From: Candidatus Moranbacteria bacterium CG06_land_8_20_14_3_00_40_12
GTDB taxonomy: Bacteria > Patescibacteriota > Minisyncoccia > Moranbacterales > UBA2206
Assembly (NCBI GenBank): GCA_002780175.1
Contig: PEVT01000008.1
Location: 1-37,081, forward strand
Length of the DNA stretch: 37,081 bases
Reading direction: 5' to 3'
In this document: positions 6,733-14,175 of the stretch, piece by piece
How positions within the stretch are numbered: position 1 is the stretch's first letter
How the letters are laid out: each line of letters begins with the position of its first letter
Made by a program: the position numbers and the translations under genes
Notes under the pieces: generated by a model
Told to the model about the DNA's origin: nothing
The model's database searches: none
What the model saw: only the letters and a program-made list of their open reading frames with translations

Positions 6733-8217
6733 ATGTTTGAATTTTTCCAAAAAAGCCGTTCGGTGCTGGGAATGAATGCCCGCAATTTGGAGTTTATTCG
6801 CCCCCACAATCCCAAGCGCGCTAAGGAAATCGCCGACAACAAGTTGCTTTGCAAAAGCGTTTTGAAAAAGAATGGCATTTTTGTATCCGGGTTGATCGCC
6901 AAGATTAAAACGGCCACAGAGTTAGAGGCCTTTGATTGGCAAACCCTGCCCAATAGTTTTGCCCTCAAGCCTAACCGCGGTTTTGGCGGTGAAGGCATTA
7001 TCGTGGTTTACGGCAAGAAAAAACCTGCCCGCCCGTCTGCTTCGATGAGCGAAACACTGCGGGCAGGTAATGGCTTCGCCACAGGCGACGCGGGCGGGAA
7101 CCATAATGATGCCTGGATCAAAGCCGACGGATCTTTGATAACCATTGATGATTTGAAAAATCATATCCGCAATATTATTGACGGCTCTTTTTCGCTTTCT
7201 AATATTCCCGACATTGCTTTTTTTGAAGAACGGCTGCAACTGCTTAGATTTTTTAAGCCTTATACTTACAAAGGCATTCCGGATATCCGGGTGATTGTTT
7301 TTAACAAAGTTCCGGTGATGGCTATGTTGCGGCTGCCCACCAAGGAATCTTCCGGCAAAGCCAATCTCCAGCAAGGCGCCATCGGCGCCGGCATTGATAT
7401 GTCTTCCGGCACTACCACGACCGCCATCCAAGGCAAAAGTGGATTTATCGACACCGTTCCCGGAACCAGACTGCTTTTAAGCGGTCTCAAGATTCCCTAT
7501 TGGAAAGATATTCTGACCTTATCCGTTAAAGCCCAAGAAGTTTCCGGTTTGGGTTTTTTAGGCGTGGATATCGCCATTGATAAAGAAAGAGGTCCGATAA
7601 TTTTGGAAATTAACGCCTACCCCGGTCTCTCTATCCAACTTTGCAATAAAACCGGCCTCAAGGAGCGCCTGGAGCGTGTGAGGGGCCTTCAGATAAAAAC
7701 TGTCGAAAAGGGCGTGCGCGTCGGCATGGAACTTTTTGGAGGAGAAATTGAGGAAGAAATGGAAAATATTTCCGGCAAAAAAATAGTCGGGTCTTCGGAA
7801 AAGATAAAATTTACGCTCCCGGACGGAAAAGAAATCGAAGTTTTGGCCAAAATCGATACCGGAGCCTATTCGACCTCCATAGATATAGAATTAGCCAAAC
7901 AATTGGGTTTTGGACCAACTCTGGAAAGTTTTTCTCAAATTGACCTTTCCGCCTATAAGCTTCTACCGGAAAATGAAAGCTTGATAAAAAAAGATTTTTT
8001 GGAAAAACATAAGGAAAAAATTCCTTTCTTGGAAGATGTGGCGGTTATTTTTTCTTCCAGTGGTTCTTCGCTTAGGCCGGTAGTAAAAATAGAATTTAAA
8101 TTGGACAATGAAATTGTTTCTTCTTCAGCCAACATTACTGATCGGAAAAACTTGAAATATCCAGTCATCGTCGGTAAAAAAGATCTAAGAAAATTTTTAA
8201 TTGATGTGAACAAATGA
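6733..8217 (+). CDS. ATP-grasp alpha-L-glutamate-ligase-like enzyme fused to RimB-like retropepsin domain
   Basis: The 494-aa protein joins two domains. Residues about 1-330 form a RimK-related ATP-grasp ligase: nucleotide-binding loop LKPNRGFGGEGIIVV (about 75-90), GIPDIRVIVFN, QQGAIGAGIDMSSG and the metal-binding segment VDIAIDKERGPIILEINAYP. Residues about 350-494 are a retropepsin-like domain of the 'ATP-dependent zinc protease'/RimB type with the catalytic-style motif AKIDTGAYSTSID and the closing block KYPVIVGKKDLRKFLIDV. ATP-grasp enzymes of this type form peptide-like bonds with amino acids, and RimB-type proteins process such products. The two are usually separate genes. Residues about 97-127 are an extra Gly/Ala/Pro-rich loop encoded by a palindromic DNA insertion. 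The stop overlaps the next start (ATGA). Confidence 0.88.
   Translation: MFEFFQKSRSVLGMNARNLEFIRPHNPKRAKEIADNKLLCKSVLKKNGIFVSGLIAKIKTATELEAFDWQTLPNSFALKPNRGFGGEGIIVVYGKKKPARPSASMSETLRAGNGFATGDAGGNHNDAWIKADGSLITIDDLKNHIRNIIDGSFSLSNIPDIAFFEERLQLLRFFKPYTYKGIPDIRVIVFNKVPVMAMLRLPTKESSGKANLQQGAIGAGIDMSSGTTTTAIQGKSGFIDTVPGTRLLLSGLKIPYWKDILTLSVKAQEVSGLGFLGVDIAIDKERGPIILEINAYPGLSIQLCNKTGLKERLERVRGLQIKTVEKGVRVGMELFGGEIEEEMENISGKKIVGSSEKIKFTLPDGKEIEVLAKIDTGAYSTSIDIELAKQLGFGPTLESFSQIDLSAYKLLPENESLIKKDFLEKHKEKIPFLEDVAVIFSSSGSSLRPVVKIEFKLDNEIVSSSANITDRKNLKYPVIVGKKDLRKFLIDVNK
7024..7102. repeat. palindromic element inserted in frame in the ATP-grasp gene
   Basis: CCTGCCCGC (7024-7032) and GCGGGCAGG (7059-7067) are perfect 9-bp inverted arms around an inner TTCG/CGAA hairpin (about 7041-7053). 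A second GC-rich arm, CGCGGGCGGG, follows near 7090. The GC content stands out from the surrounding gene. It encodes an extra loop between GIIVVYGKKK and NDAWIKADG, where related ligases usually have a short turn. The arms match the CCTGCCTGCC/GGCAGGCAGG words of the intergenic elements. Confidence 0.7.
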
Positions 8218-9170
8218 AAAGAGTTTTAATTTTATTTGGAAAATGCAATTGGACTAAAAGCCGGCCTTTTGATAATCCGGATTATATGTATTCTTATGAA
8301 TATTTTTACGATCTTTGCAGAAAAAATGGAGTGCAAATGTATCGCGCTTCATATCAATGGTATGATTACAAAAAACATATCTTTAAATATGCCTGGATAT
8401 TCCAAAGCAAGGGCGCTAATTGGAAAAGAGTTTATAATATTAAACCGGATTTAATCTACGACAAAACAAAAGCAGGGCTTGAGGTATATCATAAAAAGGA
8501 GTTGGTAGCTAAAAATTATGATTTTATTAATGATTTAAATTTTACTCGAATCATTGATGATAAGTTTATCACTGGCACTCTCTTCAATAAGTGGAGTAAA
8601 AAAAGTTGGTTTATAAAAAATTCACTTGAACTTAAAAAAATTCTTAGATTTTTATCATCAGAAAAAATCGTTATCAAGCCCAATAGCGAAAGCGGGGGAA
8701 ATGACATTCAAATTGTTAATAAGAAAGTAGCCTTAAAAAAGGCAGTCATTGATAGAGAGTATCTGGTCCAAGAATTTATTGATTCTTCCGGAGGTGTTCC
8801 GGGAGTCAGTCATTCTATGCACGATCTACGGCTAGTTTGCGTCAATAAAAAAATTATCTATTGCTATATCCGAGAACCTAAACAGGGAAGCTATTTGGCC
8901 AATCTGGCTCAGGGAGGATCTTTGATTATTGTTCCTATCAAAAAACTACCCGCTTCCTTGCGGCCGATAGTGGCCTATGCTAGTGATATTTTTAAAATTT
9001 TCAATCCCCGGATTTATTCTATCGACTTTATGTTTGATGAAAAAAGAAAACCTTGGATAGTCGAACTAAATTCGATGCCAGGACTTTATTTTACTCCTCA
9101 AGAAAAACCCTATATGGTAAAAATGTATAAAGAACTTATAGAAGTGTTTAAAAAAAGACTTGGTGTATAG
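8214..9170 (+). CDS. second ATP-grasp ligase
   Basis: The 318-aa protein has an ATP-grasp fold. The N-terminal part (about 1-110) is a substrate/pre-ATP-grasp region starting KRVLILFGKCNW. The nucleotide-binding strand is EKIVIKPNSESGGNDIQIV (about 150), the lid has YLVQEFID, and the catalytic strand pair is MHDLRLVCVNKKIIYCYIR with SIDFMFDEKRKPWIVELNSMPGL. It differs clearly from the upstream ligase and looks closest to YheC/D- or RimK-type enzymes. The substrate is unknown. It is translationally coupled to the fusion gene (ATGA) and ends 2 nt before the deacetylase ATG. From here to 11134 the sequence is visibly more A/T-rich than its neighbours, with A/T-ending codons, suggesting a different history. 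Confidence 0.82.
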   Translation: MKRVLILFGKCNWTKSRPFDNPDYMYSYEYFYDLCRKNGVQMYRASYQWYDYKKHIFKYAWIFQSKGANWKRVYNIKPDLIYDKTKAGLEVYHKKELVAKNYDFINDLNFTRIIDDKFITGTLFNKWSKKSWFIKNSLELKKILRFLSSEKIVIKPNSESGGNDIQIVNKKVALKKAVIDREYLVQEFIDSSGGVPGVSHSMHDLRLVCVNKKIIYCYIREPKQGSYLANLAQGGSLIIVPIKKLPASLRPIVAYASDIFKIFNPRIYSIDFMFDEKRKPWIVELNSMPGLYFTPQEKPYMVKMYKELIEVFKKRLGV

Positions 9171-9172
9171 TT

Positions 9173-9818
9173 ATGCCTAAAAAAAGACATCTAACAAAAA
9201 AAAATTATAAATGCTGATGATTGGGGATTATCGCCTCTTTTTAATAAAGGAATTTTCGAATTGGCCAAGAGAGGCGTTGTTACCAGCACAACCGTAATGA
9301 TTAGAAAAAAATTTATAGAATCCGAAAAGCTTCTTTCTCTTAAAAATATTTCCATTGGACTTCATTTAGATTTATCGGAAAAATCTTCTTTAAAAGAAGT
9401 TGAAAATCAGTTAAAATTATTTGAAAAAAAATTCAAAAAAACTCCCTCCCACTTAGACGGCCACCGGCATTGCCATTTGTCTAAAAATAATCTTCTGCTG
9501 GTTTTAAAAATAGCTAAAAAATATAACTTGCCCATAAGATCTCGATTTCTGAAAGATAGAAAAAAAATAAAGAAATTTTGTTTAAAAACTCCTGGAAGCT
9601 TTATTAGCTGGCACCCCGATCGCCTCTCTATTTTAAAAGAGCGTCTAGCTAAAATAAAAACGGCTGCCGCCGAATTAGTCTGCCATCCGGGTTATTACGA
9701 TAAAAAATCAACCTATCCTTACAATCAAAAAAGGAAAAAAGAATTAAACTTTCTAAAAAGTCGCCAATTTAATATTTTACTAAAAAAATTTAAACCTATT
9801 AATTATAATGAACTTTGA
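9173..9818 (+). pseudogene. ChbG/YdjC-type carbohydrate deacetylase, apparent frameshift near the start
   Basis: The family (ChbG/HpnK) removes N-acetyl groups from sugars using a metal. The core is present: NADDWGLS near the N-terminus, SHLDGHRHCH in the middle and ELVCHPGYYD near the end supply the expected Asp and His metal/catalytic residues. The natural ATG at 9173 (MPKKRHLTKK) runs into TGA after 14 codons. Removing one A from the A9 run at 9196-9204 joins it perfectly to IINADDWGLSPL, giving about 214 aa. Without the shift, the only start in the long frame is a TTG at 9261, which would lose the essential Asp pair. It is either a pseudogene, a sequencing error, or slippage on A9. The gene overlaps the following start by 11 nt. 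Confidence 0.8.
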
Positions 9819-11134
9819 AGTGCCTCAATTTGAAGCTAAAAAGCCAGATCTAGAATCCTTGGATGATGTTTGGTATGAAAGACTTAAAAATTTGGCTGCT
9901 TTCATGGATTTTGAATATCTGTCAGGCAATAAAGAAGTTAGAGAATTGGAAAAACAAAAATTTTTAAGCAACAAGGTTAAAAACCCAAGCCTTGATTATC
10001 CGGAGATTGAAAAAATGAACTTTGCGCAAAAAGAAAGCGGCCTGCTGGATTTAAAAAAAGATATCCTGCAAAATGAAAGAAATGAGACCTTAAAGCAAGT
10101 TTACCGCTGGAAAATAAACGAAAAATTAGCTGAGCTTCGAATGTTGACTGCAACAAAAAATGGAAACGATCATCGAGTTTCTCATTATTCGAGATTTATC
10201 TATGGAAGTCCGGAAAAAGAAATTTATAATTATACTCTTTCTCAAATTAAAAAAATTGTAGATGAAAAAATTCTAAGTTCTGATTTCGAAATAAAAGCGG
10301 CGGTGGTAAAAATTAAAGAAACTTTACTACAAAATCTATCTTCAGAAACTTCTATTAGCGCCGAGGATTTTAAATCCAAATCAACCATACTAGCAGGGGA
10401 AGAAACTATGTATGGAGCAGAAGAAATAAAAACGGCTTTTGAAGCTGCCCTAGAAAAATACTGCCTTTTCGGCTGGAAAATAGTCATAGAAAAAGAAAAA
10501 ACTGGAGGCATAAGTACGAGCCAAGAAAAAAAAAGAAGTTTCCATTCCAGAAGAAAGAAGACTAAAAAAACTCGATCTTTAATCATTAATTGAACATGAA
10601 ATTGGAACTCACGCATTACAAAGAGAGAATGGGGAGAGGTCAAAATTAAAATTATTAGGCTTGGGATTAGATAGATCCTTAAGAGGCGAGGAGGGAGTTG
10701 CTACCTATCGAGAACAAAGAATTTTGGGGATGGAAGATTTTGCCGGACTAGACGGACATCTGGCAATTTCTTTAGCTTCTGGAATAAATGGTAAAAAAAG
10801 AAATTTTAGAGAGGTTTTTGAAATATTAAAAGCTTTCTATTTCATCTCTTCCAAGAAAGAAAAGTCTGAAGCTTTAAAATCGGCGGTTAATTCGGCCTGG
10901 GATCAATGCGTGAGAACTTTTCGAGGAACAACCTGCCAAACCCCCGGGGCTTGTTTAACTCGGGACATTGTCTATCGGGAAGGAAATATTGGCATCTGGA
11001 ATGTGGCAAAAAATAATCCGGCAGAAATTAAAAGGTTTTCGATTGGTAAATATGATCCCGCTAATCCAAGACATATTTGGATTCTTGAGCAATTGGGCAT
11101 AACAGATTCTGATTTGGATTCGCTTGAGAGATAA
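9808..11134 (+). pseudogene. DUF1704 (QEGLA/MATCAP-like) zinc peptidase, broken by a frameshift and a stop
   Basis: The N-terminal frame (9808-10593) gives 261 aa ending in a basic nonsense tail after FGWKIVIEKEKTGGIS. From 10535 a +1 frame continues sensibly as EVSIPEERRLKKLDL, meets TAA at 10580-10582, and then reads SLIEHEIGTHALQRENG to 11134. HEIGTH is the zinc-binding HExxxH-like motif of this family, with a downstream Glu in LRGEEGVATYREQ as likely third ligand. The conserved ending FRGTTCQTPGACLTRDIVYREG is also present. The shift falls in an A9 run (10526-10534) and is again cured by removing one A. The TAA needs a second change. Joined, the protein is about 440 aa, a usual length. 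Relatives act as metallo-carboxypeptidases and occur beside ATP-grasp amidoligases in other bacteria. Confidence 0.82.
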
Positions 11135-11165
11135 AATTAATCTCACTCATAATCCTCTTTATTTG

Positions 11166-11174
11166 TGCTATAAT
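11166..11174 (+). promoter_or_regulatory. extended -10 promoter of the PBP gene, nearly leaderless
   Basis: TGCTATAAT (TGn at 11166-11168, perfect TATAAT at 11169-11174) lies only 8 nt before the ATG at 11183. The expected transcription start is therefore about at the start codon, giving a leaderless or nearly leaderless message. No good -35 is visible at 17 nt upstream, as is common for extended -10 promoters. Confidence 0.7.
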
Positions 11175-11182
11175 AGCTCTAT

Positions 11183-13726
11183 ATGCCCTATTATAACATT
11201 TTTTCACCGCAAAAATCTCCTAATTTAAGCCCTGGAAAACGTCGGGAGTTTAAATTAAACTTCCCTTGGAAAAAAATCGGCAAAATCTTCGGAATTCTTT
11301 TTATCGGCGGTTTTTTGTTTGTCGCCGGAGTTTTTTTATATTTTGCCAAAGATCTGCCCAGCCCCGGAAAAATCAATACTCGTTTTATCGCCGAATCCAC
11401 TAAAATTTACGACCGCACGGGAGATCACATTCTCTATGATATTCACGGGGAAGAGAAAAGAACGCTTATTCCTTTAAATGAAATTCCCGACAGCATCAAA
11501 TACGCCACGATCGTGCTGGAAGATCAGGATTTTTACAACCACTACGGCATAAAATTCTCTTCCATTGTCCGCGCCCTGCTAAAAGATATTTTGCGCCGGG
11601 GAGTGGCTCAAGGCGGATCAACCATCACGCAACAATTCATTAAAAATTCAGTTCTTTCGCCCGAAAGAACGCTCCCGAGAAAAATTAAAGAAGTGATTCT
11701 GTCTTTGGAATTGGAACAAAAATTTTCCAAAGACGAGATTTTGGGCATGTATCTCAATGAAATTCCTTACGGCTCCAACGCTTACGGCGTCGAGGCGGCC
11801 GCCCTCACTTTTTTCGGCAAGCATGCCCGCGAACTAACTCTGGACGAAGCCGCGCTTTTAGCTTCTCTCCCTCAAGCGCCGAGTTTTTATTCGCCTTTCG
11901 GCTCCCATCCGGAAGAATTAAAAACGCGCCAGGAATTCACCTTGAACAAACTGGCTTCTTTAGGCTATATCACCCCGGAAGAGGCGCGAGAAGCTGTGGC
12001 TGTCAATGTTTTAACTAAAATCAATCCGCAGCAGGAAAATATTTCCGCCCCCCATTTCGTGATGTATGTTAAAGAATATCTGGAAAAAAATTACGGCCAA
12101 GCCTTGATTGAAAAAGGCGGCTTGAATGTTTATACCACCCTGGATTGGGAAAAACAACACCTGGCCGAACAAGCCGTGTGGGAAGGCGCGGAAAAAAATA
12201 CCAAGAATTATAACGCATCCAACGCTTCCCTGGTCGCTATGGATCCCAAAAGCGGACAAATTTTGGCGATGGTGGGATCCAAAGATTATTTCGACAAAAC
12301 AATCGACGGTCAGGTTAATGTCGCTATCCGCGAACGCCAGCCCGGTTCTTCTTTCAAGCCCTATGTTTATCTCACCGCTTTTAAAAAAGGCTACACGCCG
12401 GAAACTATCCTCTGGGATGTCGACACGGATTTTGAAACCGGAGCTGATAAAAAATACAATCCCAAAAATTATGATGGAAAAAACCGCGGTCCGCTAAAAA
12501 TGAAAGAGGCGCTGGCCATGTCGCTTAATGTTCCCGCGGTTAAAACTCTTTATTTGGCCGGAATAAAAAATTCCCTGAATACGGCTAAATCCATGGGCAT
12601 AACCTCCTTAACCGATCCTAATCGGGTGGGACTTTCTTTGGTTTTAGGCGGCGGTGAGATAAAATTATTAGACCATGTTAACGCTTTTTCAACTTTAGCG
12701 ACTGGCGGAATCTACCGGGAAAAAACCGCCATTTTAAAAATTCAGAATTCCGCCGGCAATGTTCTGGAAGAATTTAAAGCCAATCCGGGAGAGAGAGTAG
12801 TTGAAGAAAAATACGTGGCCATGCTGGATTACATCCTTTCGACTAATGATTTGCGCAAGCCGGTTTTTGGAGAAAACAGCCCCTTAAAATTTGAAAATCG
12901 CCCGGTTGCCGTTAAAACCGGAACCACGAATGAATGGCGAGATGGCTGGACGGTTGGTTACACGCCCGCCCTAACTGTCGGCGTTTGGGCCGGCAATAAT
13001 GATAATTCCCCCATGGCGCAGGGTGCCGATGGAGTTTTTGTCGCCGCTCCCATTTTTCGCAATTTCATGGATCAAGCCCTGAAAAATTCCAATATAGAAT
13101 CTTTCCCTAAATACGAAAAGGAAGAAACCGGCAAGCCGATACTTGACGGCACGCTGGAAATGAATGAAAAAATCAAGGTTTGCGAGATTTCCGACGACAA
13201 ATATTGTTTGGCCACCGATGCTTGTCCGGAAAGCACGCGCAAGGAAAAAAAGTTTTTTACGGGGCACGATACCCTGTGGTATGTGAAAAAAGACGATCCC
13301 CGCGGAGATACGCCTAAAAATCCGGAAGATGATCCGCAATTTAAAAATTGGGAAAAGGCCGCGCAAAAATGGGCCCAAAAAGAAAAAGATTTTTCTGATT
13401 CTCAAGCGCCAAAAGATGATTGCGAAGAAAGCGATTTCAAGGATTATTTGCCTTCTGTCAAAATTACCCATCCGGATGACGATGAAACCATTACCAGCTC
13501 GCCTTTTTCCATTAAAGCTTCTCTGAAGGCCGGTTACGGGCTTAAAAGCGCCGTATTATACATAAACGGCTCCAAAAAAGATACCCAGGATTCTTCGGAT
13601 TTTAGCTATAGTTATTCCGTGCCGGATAGTCAAAAAAATACTGATCTGGAAATTAAAATAGAAGTTTTGGACAAAAACGGCAATTCTACTTCTTCGTCTA
13701 TAGAAGTCACCACTAATATTCTTTAA
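11183..13726 (+). CDS. mrcA: class A penicillin-binding protein (PBP1A type)
   Basis: This bifunctional enzyme polymerises glycan strands and cross-links peptidoglycan at the outer face of the membrane. The 847-aa protein has one N-terminal membrane helix (about residues 33-55). A GT51 glycosyltransferase domain follows, with VLEDQDFYNHYGI (catalytic Glu near 113), GGSTITQQFIKN and LNEIPYGSNAYGVEAAA. The transpeptidase domain has SSFK (Ser389-Lys392), SLN in MSLNVPA and KTGT (Lys578). The tail (about 755-847) looks like an immunoglobulin/Big-type fold, LPSVKITHPDDDE to the end, and may bind the wall. It has its own promoter and is followed by a palindrome and a terminator. Confidence 0.97.
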   Translation: MPYYNIFSPQKSPNLSPGKRREFKLNFPWKKIGKIFGILFIGGFLFVAGVFLYFAKDLPSPGKINTRFIAESTKIYDRTGDHILYDIHGEEKRTLIPLNEIPDSIKYATIVLEDQDFYNHYGIKFSSIVRALLKDILRRGVAQGGSTITQQFIKNSVLSPERTLPRKIKEVILSLELEQKFSKDEILGMYLNEIPYGSNAYGVEAAALTFFGKHARELTLDEAALLASLPQAPSFYSPFGSHPEELKTRQEFTLNKLASLGYITPEEAREAVAVNVLTKINPQQENISAPHFVMYVKEYLEKNYGQALIEKGGLNVYTTLDWEKQHLAEQAVWEGAEKNTKNYNASNASLVAMDPKSGQILAMVGSKDYFDKTIDGQVNVAIRERQPGSSFKPYVYLTAFKKGYTPETILWDVDTDFETGADKKYNPKNYDGKNRGPLKMKEALAMSLNVPAVKTLYLAGIKNSLNTAKSMGITSLTDPNRVGLSLVLGGGEIKLLDHVNAFSTLATGGIYREKTAILKIQNSAGNVLEEFKANPGERVVEEKYVAMLDYILSTNDLRKPVFGENSPLKFENRPVAVKTGTTNEWRDGWTVGYTPALTVGVWAGNNDNSPMAQGADGVFVAAPIFRNFMDQALKNSNIESFPKYEKEETGKPILDGTLEMNEKIKVCEISDDKYCLATDACPESTRKEKKFFTGHDTLWYVKKDDPRGDTPKNPEDDPQFKNWEKAAQKWAQKEKDFSDSQAPKDDCEESDFKDYLPSVKITHPDDDETITSSPFSIKASLKAGYGLKSAVLYINGSKKDTQDSSDFSYSYSVPDSQKNTDLEIKIEVLDKNGNSTSSSIEVTTNIL

Positions 13727-13742
13727 GAAAGGATTTTTAAAA

Positions 13743-13780
13743 ATGTGTCATCATCCTACGGCCGTAGATTGATGACACAT
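13743..13780. repeat. 38-nt near-perfect palindrome downstream of the PBP gene
   Basis: Outer arms ATGTGTCATCA (13743-13753) and TGATGACACAT (13770-13780) are perfect complements, and the centre CTACGGCCGTAG is itself a perfect palindrome. Only two 2-nt joints are unpaired. No T-run follows, so it is not a standard terminator. It could be an operator, a protein-binding site or a small mobile palindrome; its ends contain TGTCATC/GATGACA, as in the elements at 31551-35451. Confidence 0.7.
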
Positions 13781-13853
13781 CTAGTTGAAAATTTTATTAC
13801 GTAATTTTTACCCGCTCTTGGAGGGAAATATGTAATCATTATATCGCTATTTC

Positions 13854-13882
13854 AAAACCCGGCATTGAGCCGGGGTTTTTTT
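13854..13882. terminator. bidirectional intrinsic terminator
   Basis: AAAACCCGGC, a short loop, then GCCGGGG and seven T form a strong hairpin with a T tract for the plus-strand PBP message. The four A before the stem give a shorter T tract on the minus strand for the convergent dnaA-dnaN-trxB-dciA side. A run of eight G follows. Confidence 0.85.
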
Positions 13883-13890
13883 GGGGGGGG

Positions 13891-14175
13891 TTATTTAAAC
13901 TTAATTTCTTCTATTAAATTCCCGCCCAGCTTTTTGTTGATTTTTTTAATAATCTCTTTTTGCGTCAGTCGCAATTCGGAGGCCCAAGCCGAACTGGTAA
14001 ATTTTACAAAAATAGTTTTCTTTTGAAAATAATCCGGAATTAATTTATGAGCTCCTTGATTGCCGAACTCTTCCCTGATAACCTCGCGAAAAATATAAAA
14101 AGCGGTTTTTTCGTCTAAAACCGTTTTTTTAGGGAAAATATCTTTTTTTTGCAGAAGAACTCTTAGCGACTTCAT
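13891..14175 (-). CDS. dciA: DciA-like (DUF721) helicase-loading protein
   Basis: DUF721/DciA proteins help load or activate the replicative helicase in bacteria lacking DnaC-type loaders. The 94-aa protein shows the family's central block: FYIFREVIREEFGNQGAHKLIPDYFQKKTIFVKFTSSAWASEL, with the typical W-A-x-E-L and a following ILKKIN-like helix (EIIKKINKKLGG). It is at the short end of the family. It overlaps trxB by 4 nt and closes the dnaA-dnaN-trxB-dciA block, a place where DUF721 genes commonly occur. recF and gyrB, frequent companions, are absent here. Confidence 0.75.
   Translation of the reverse strand: MKSLRVLLQKKDIFPKKTVLDEKTAFYIFREVIREEFGNQGAHKLIPDYFQKKTIFVKFTSSAWASELRLTQKEIIKKINKKLGGNLIEEIKFK

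Noticed and set aside
9261-9818. A 185-aa gene starting at TTG 9261.
   Set aside because: It would omit the NADDWG motif needed by the deacetylase family; the start at 9173 with a one-base shift explains the sequence better.
10580-10582. Alternative genetic code explaining the TAA in the DUF1704 gene.
   Set aside because: TAA and TGA both end well-supported genes here (for example rpmH and ruvB), and a frameshift is also needed.
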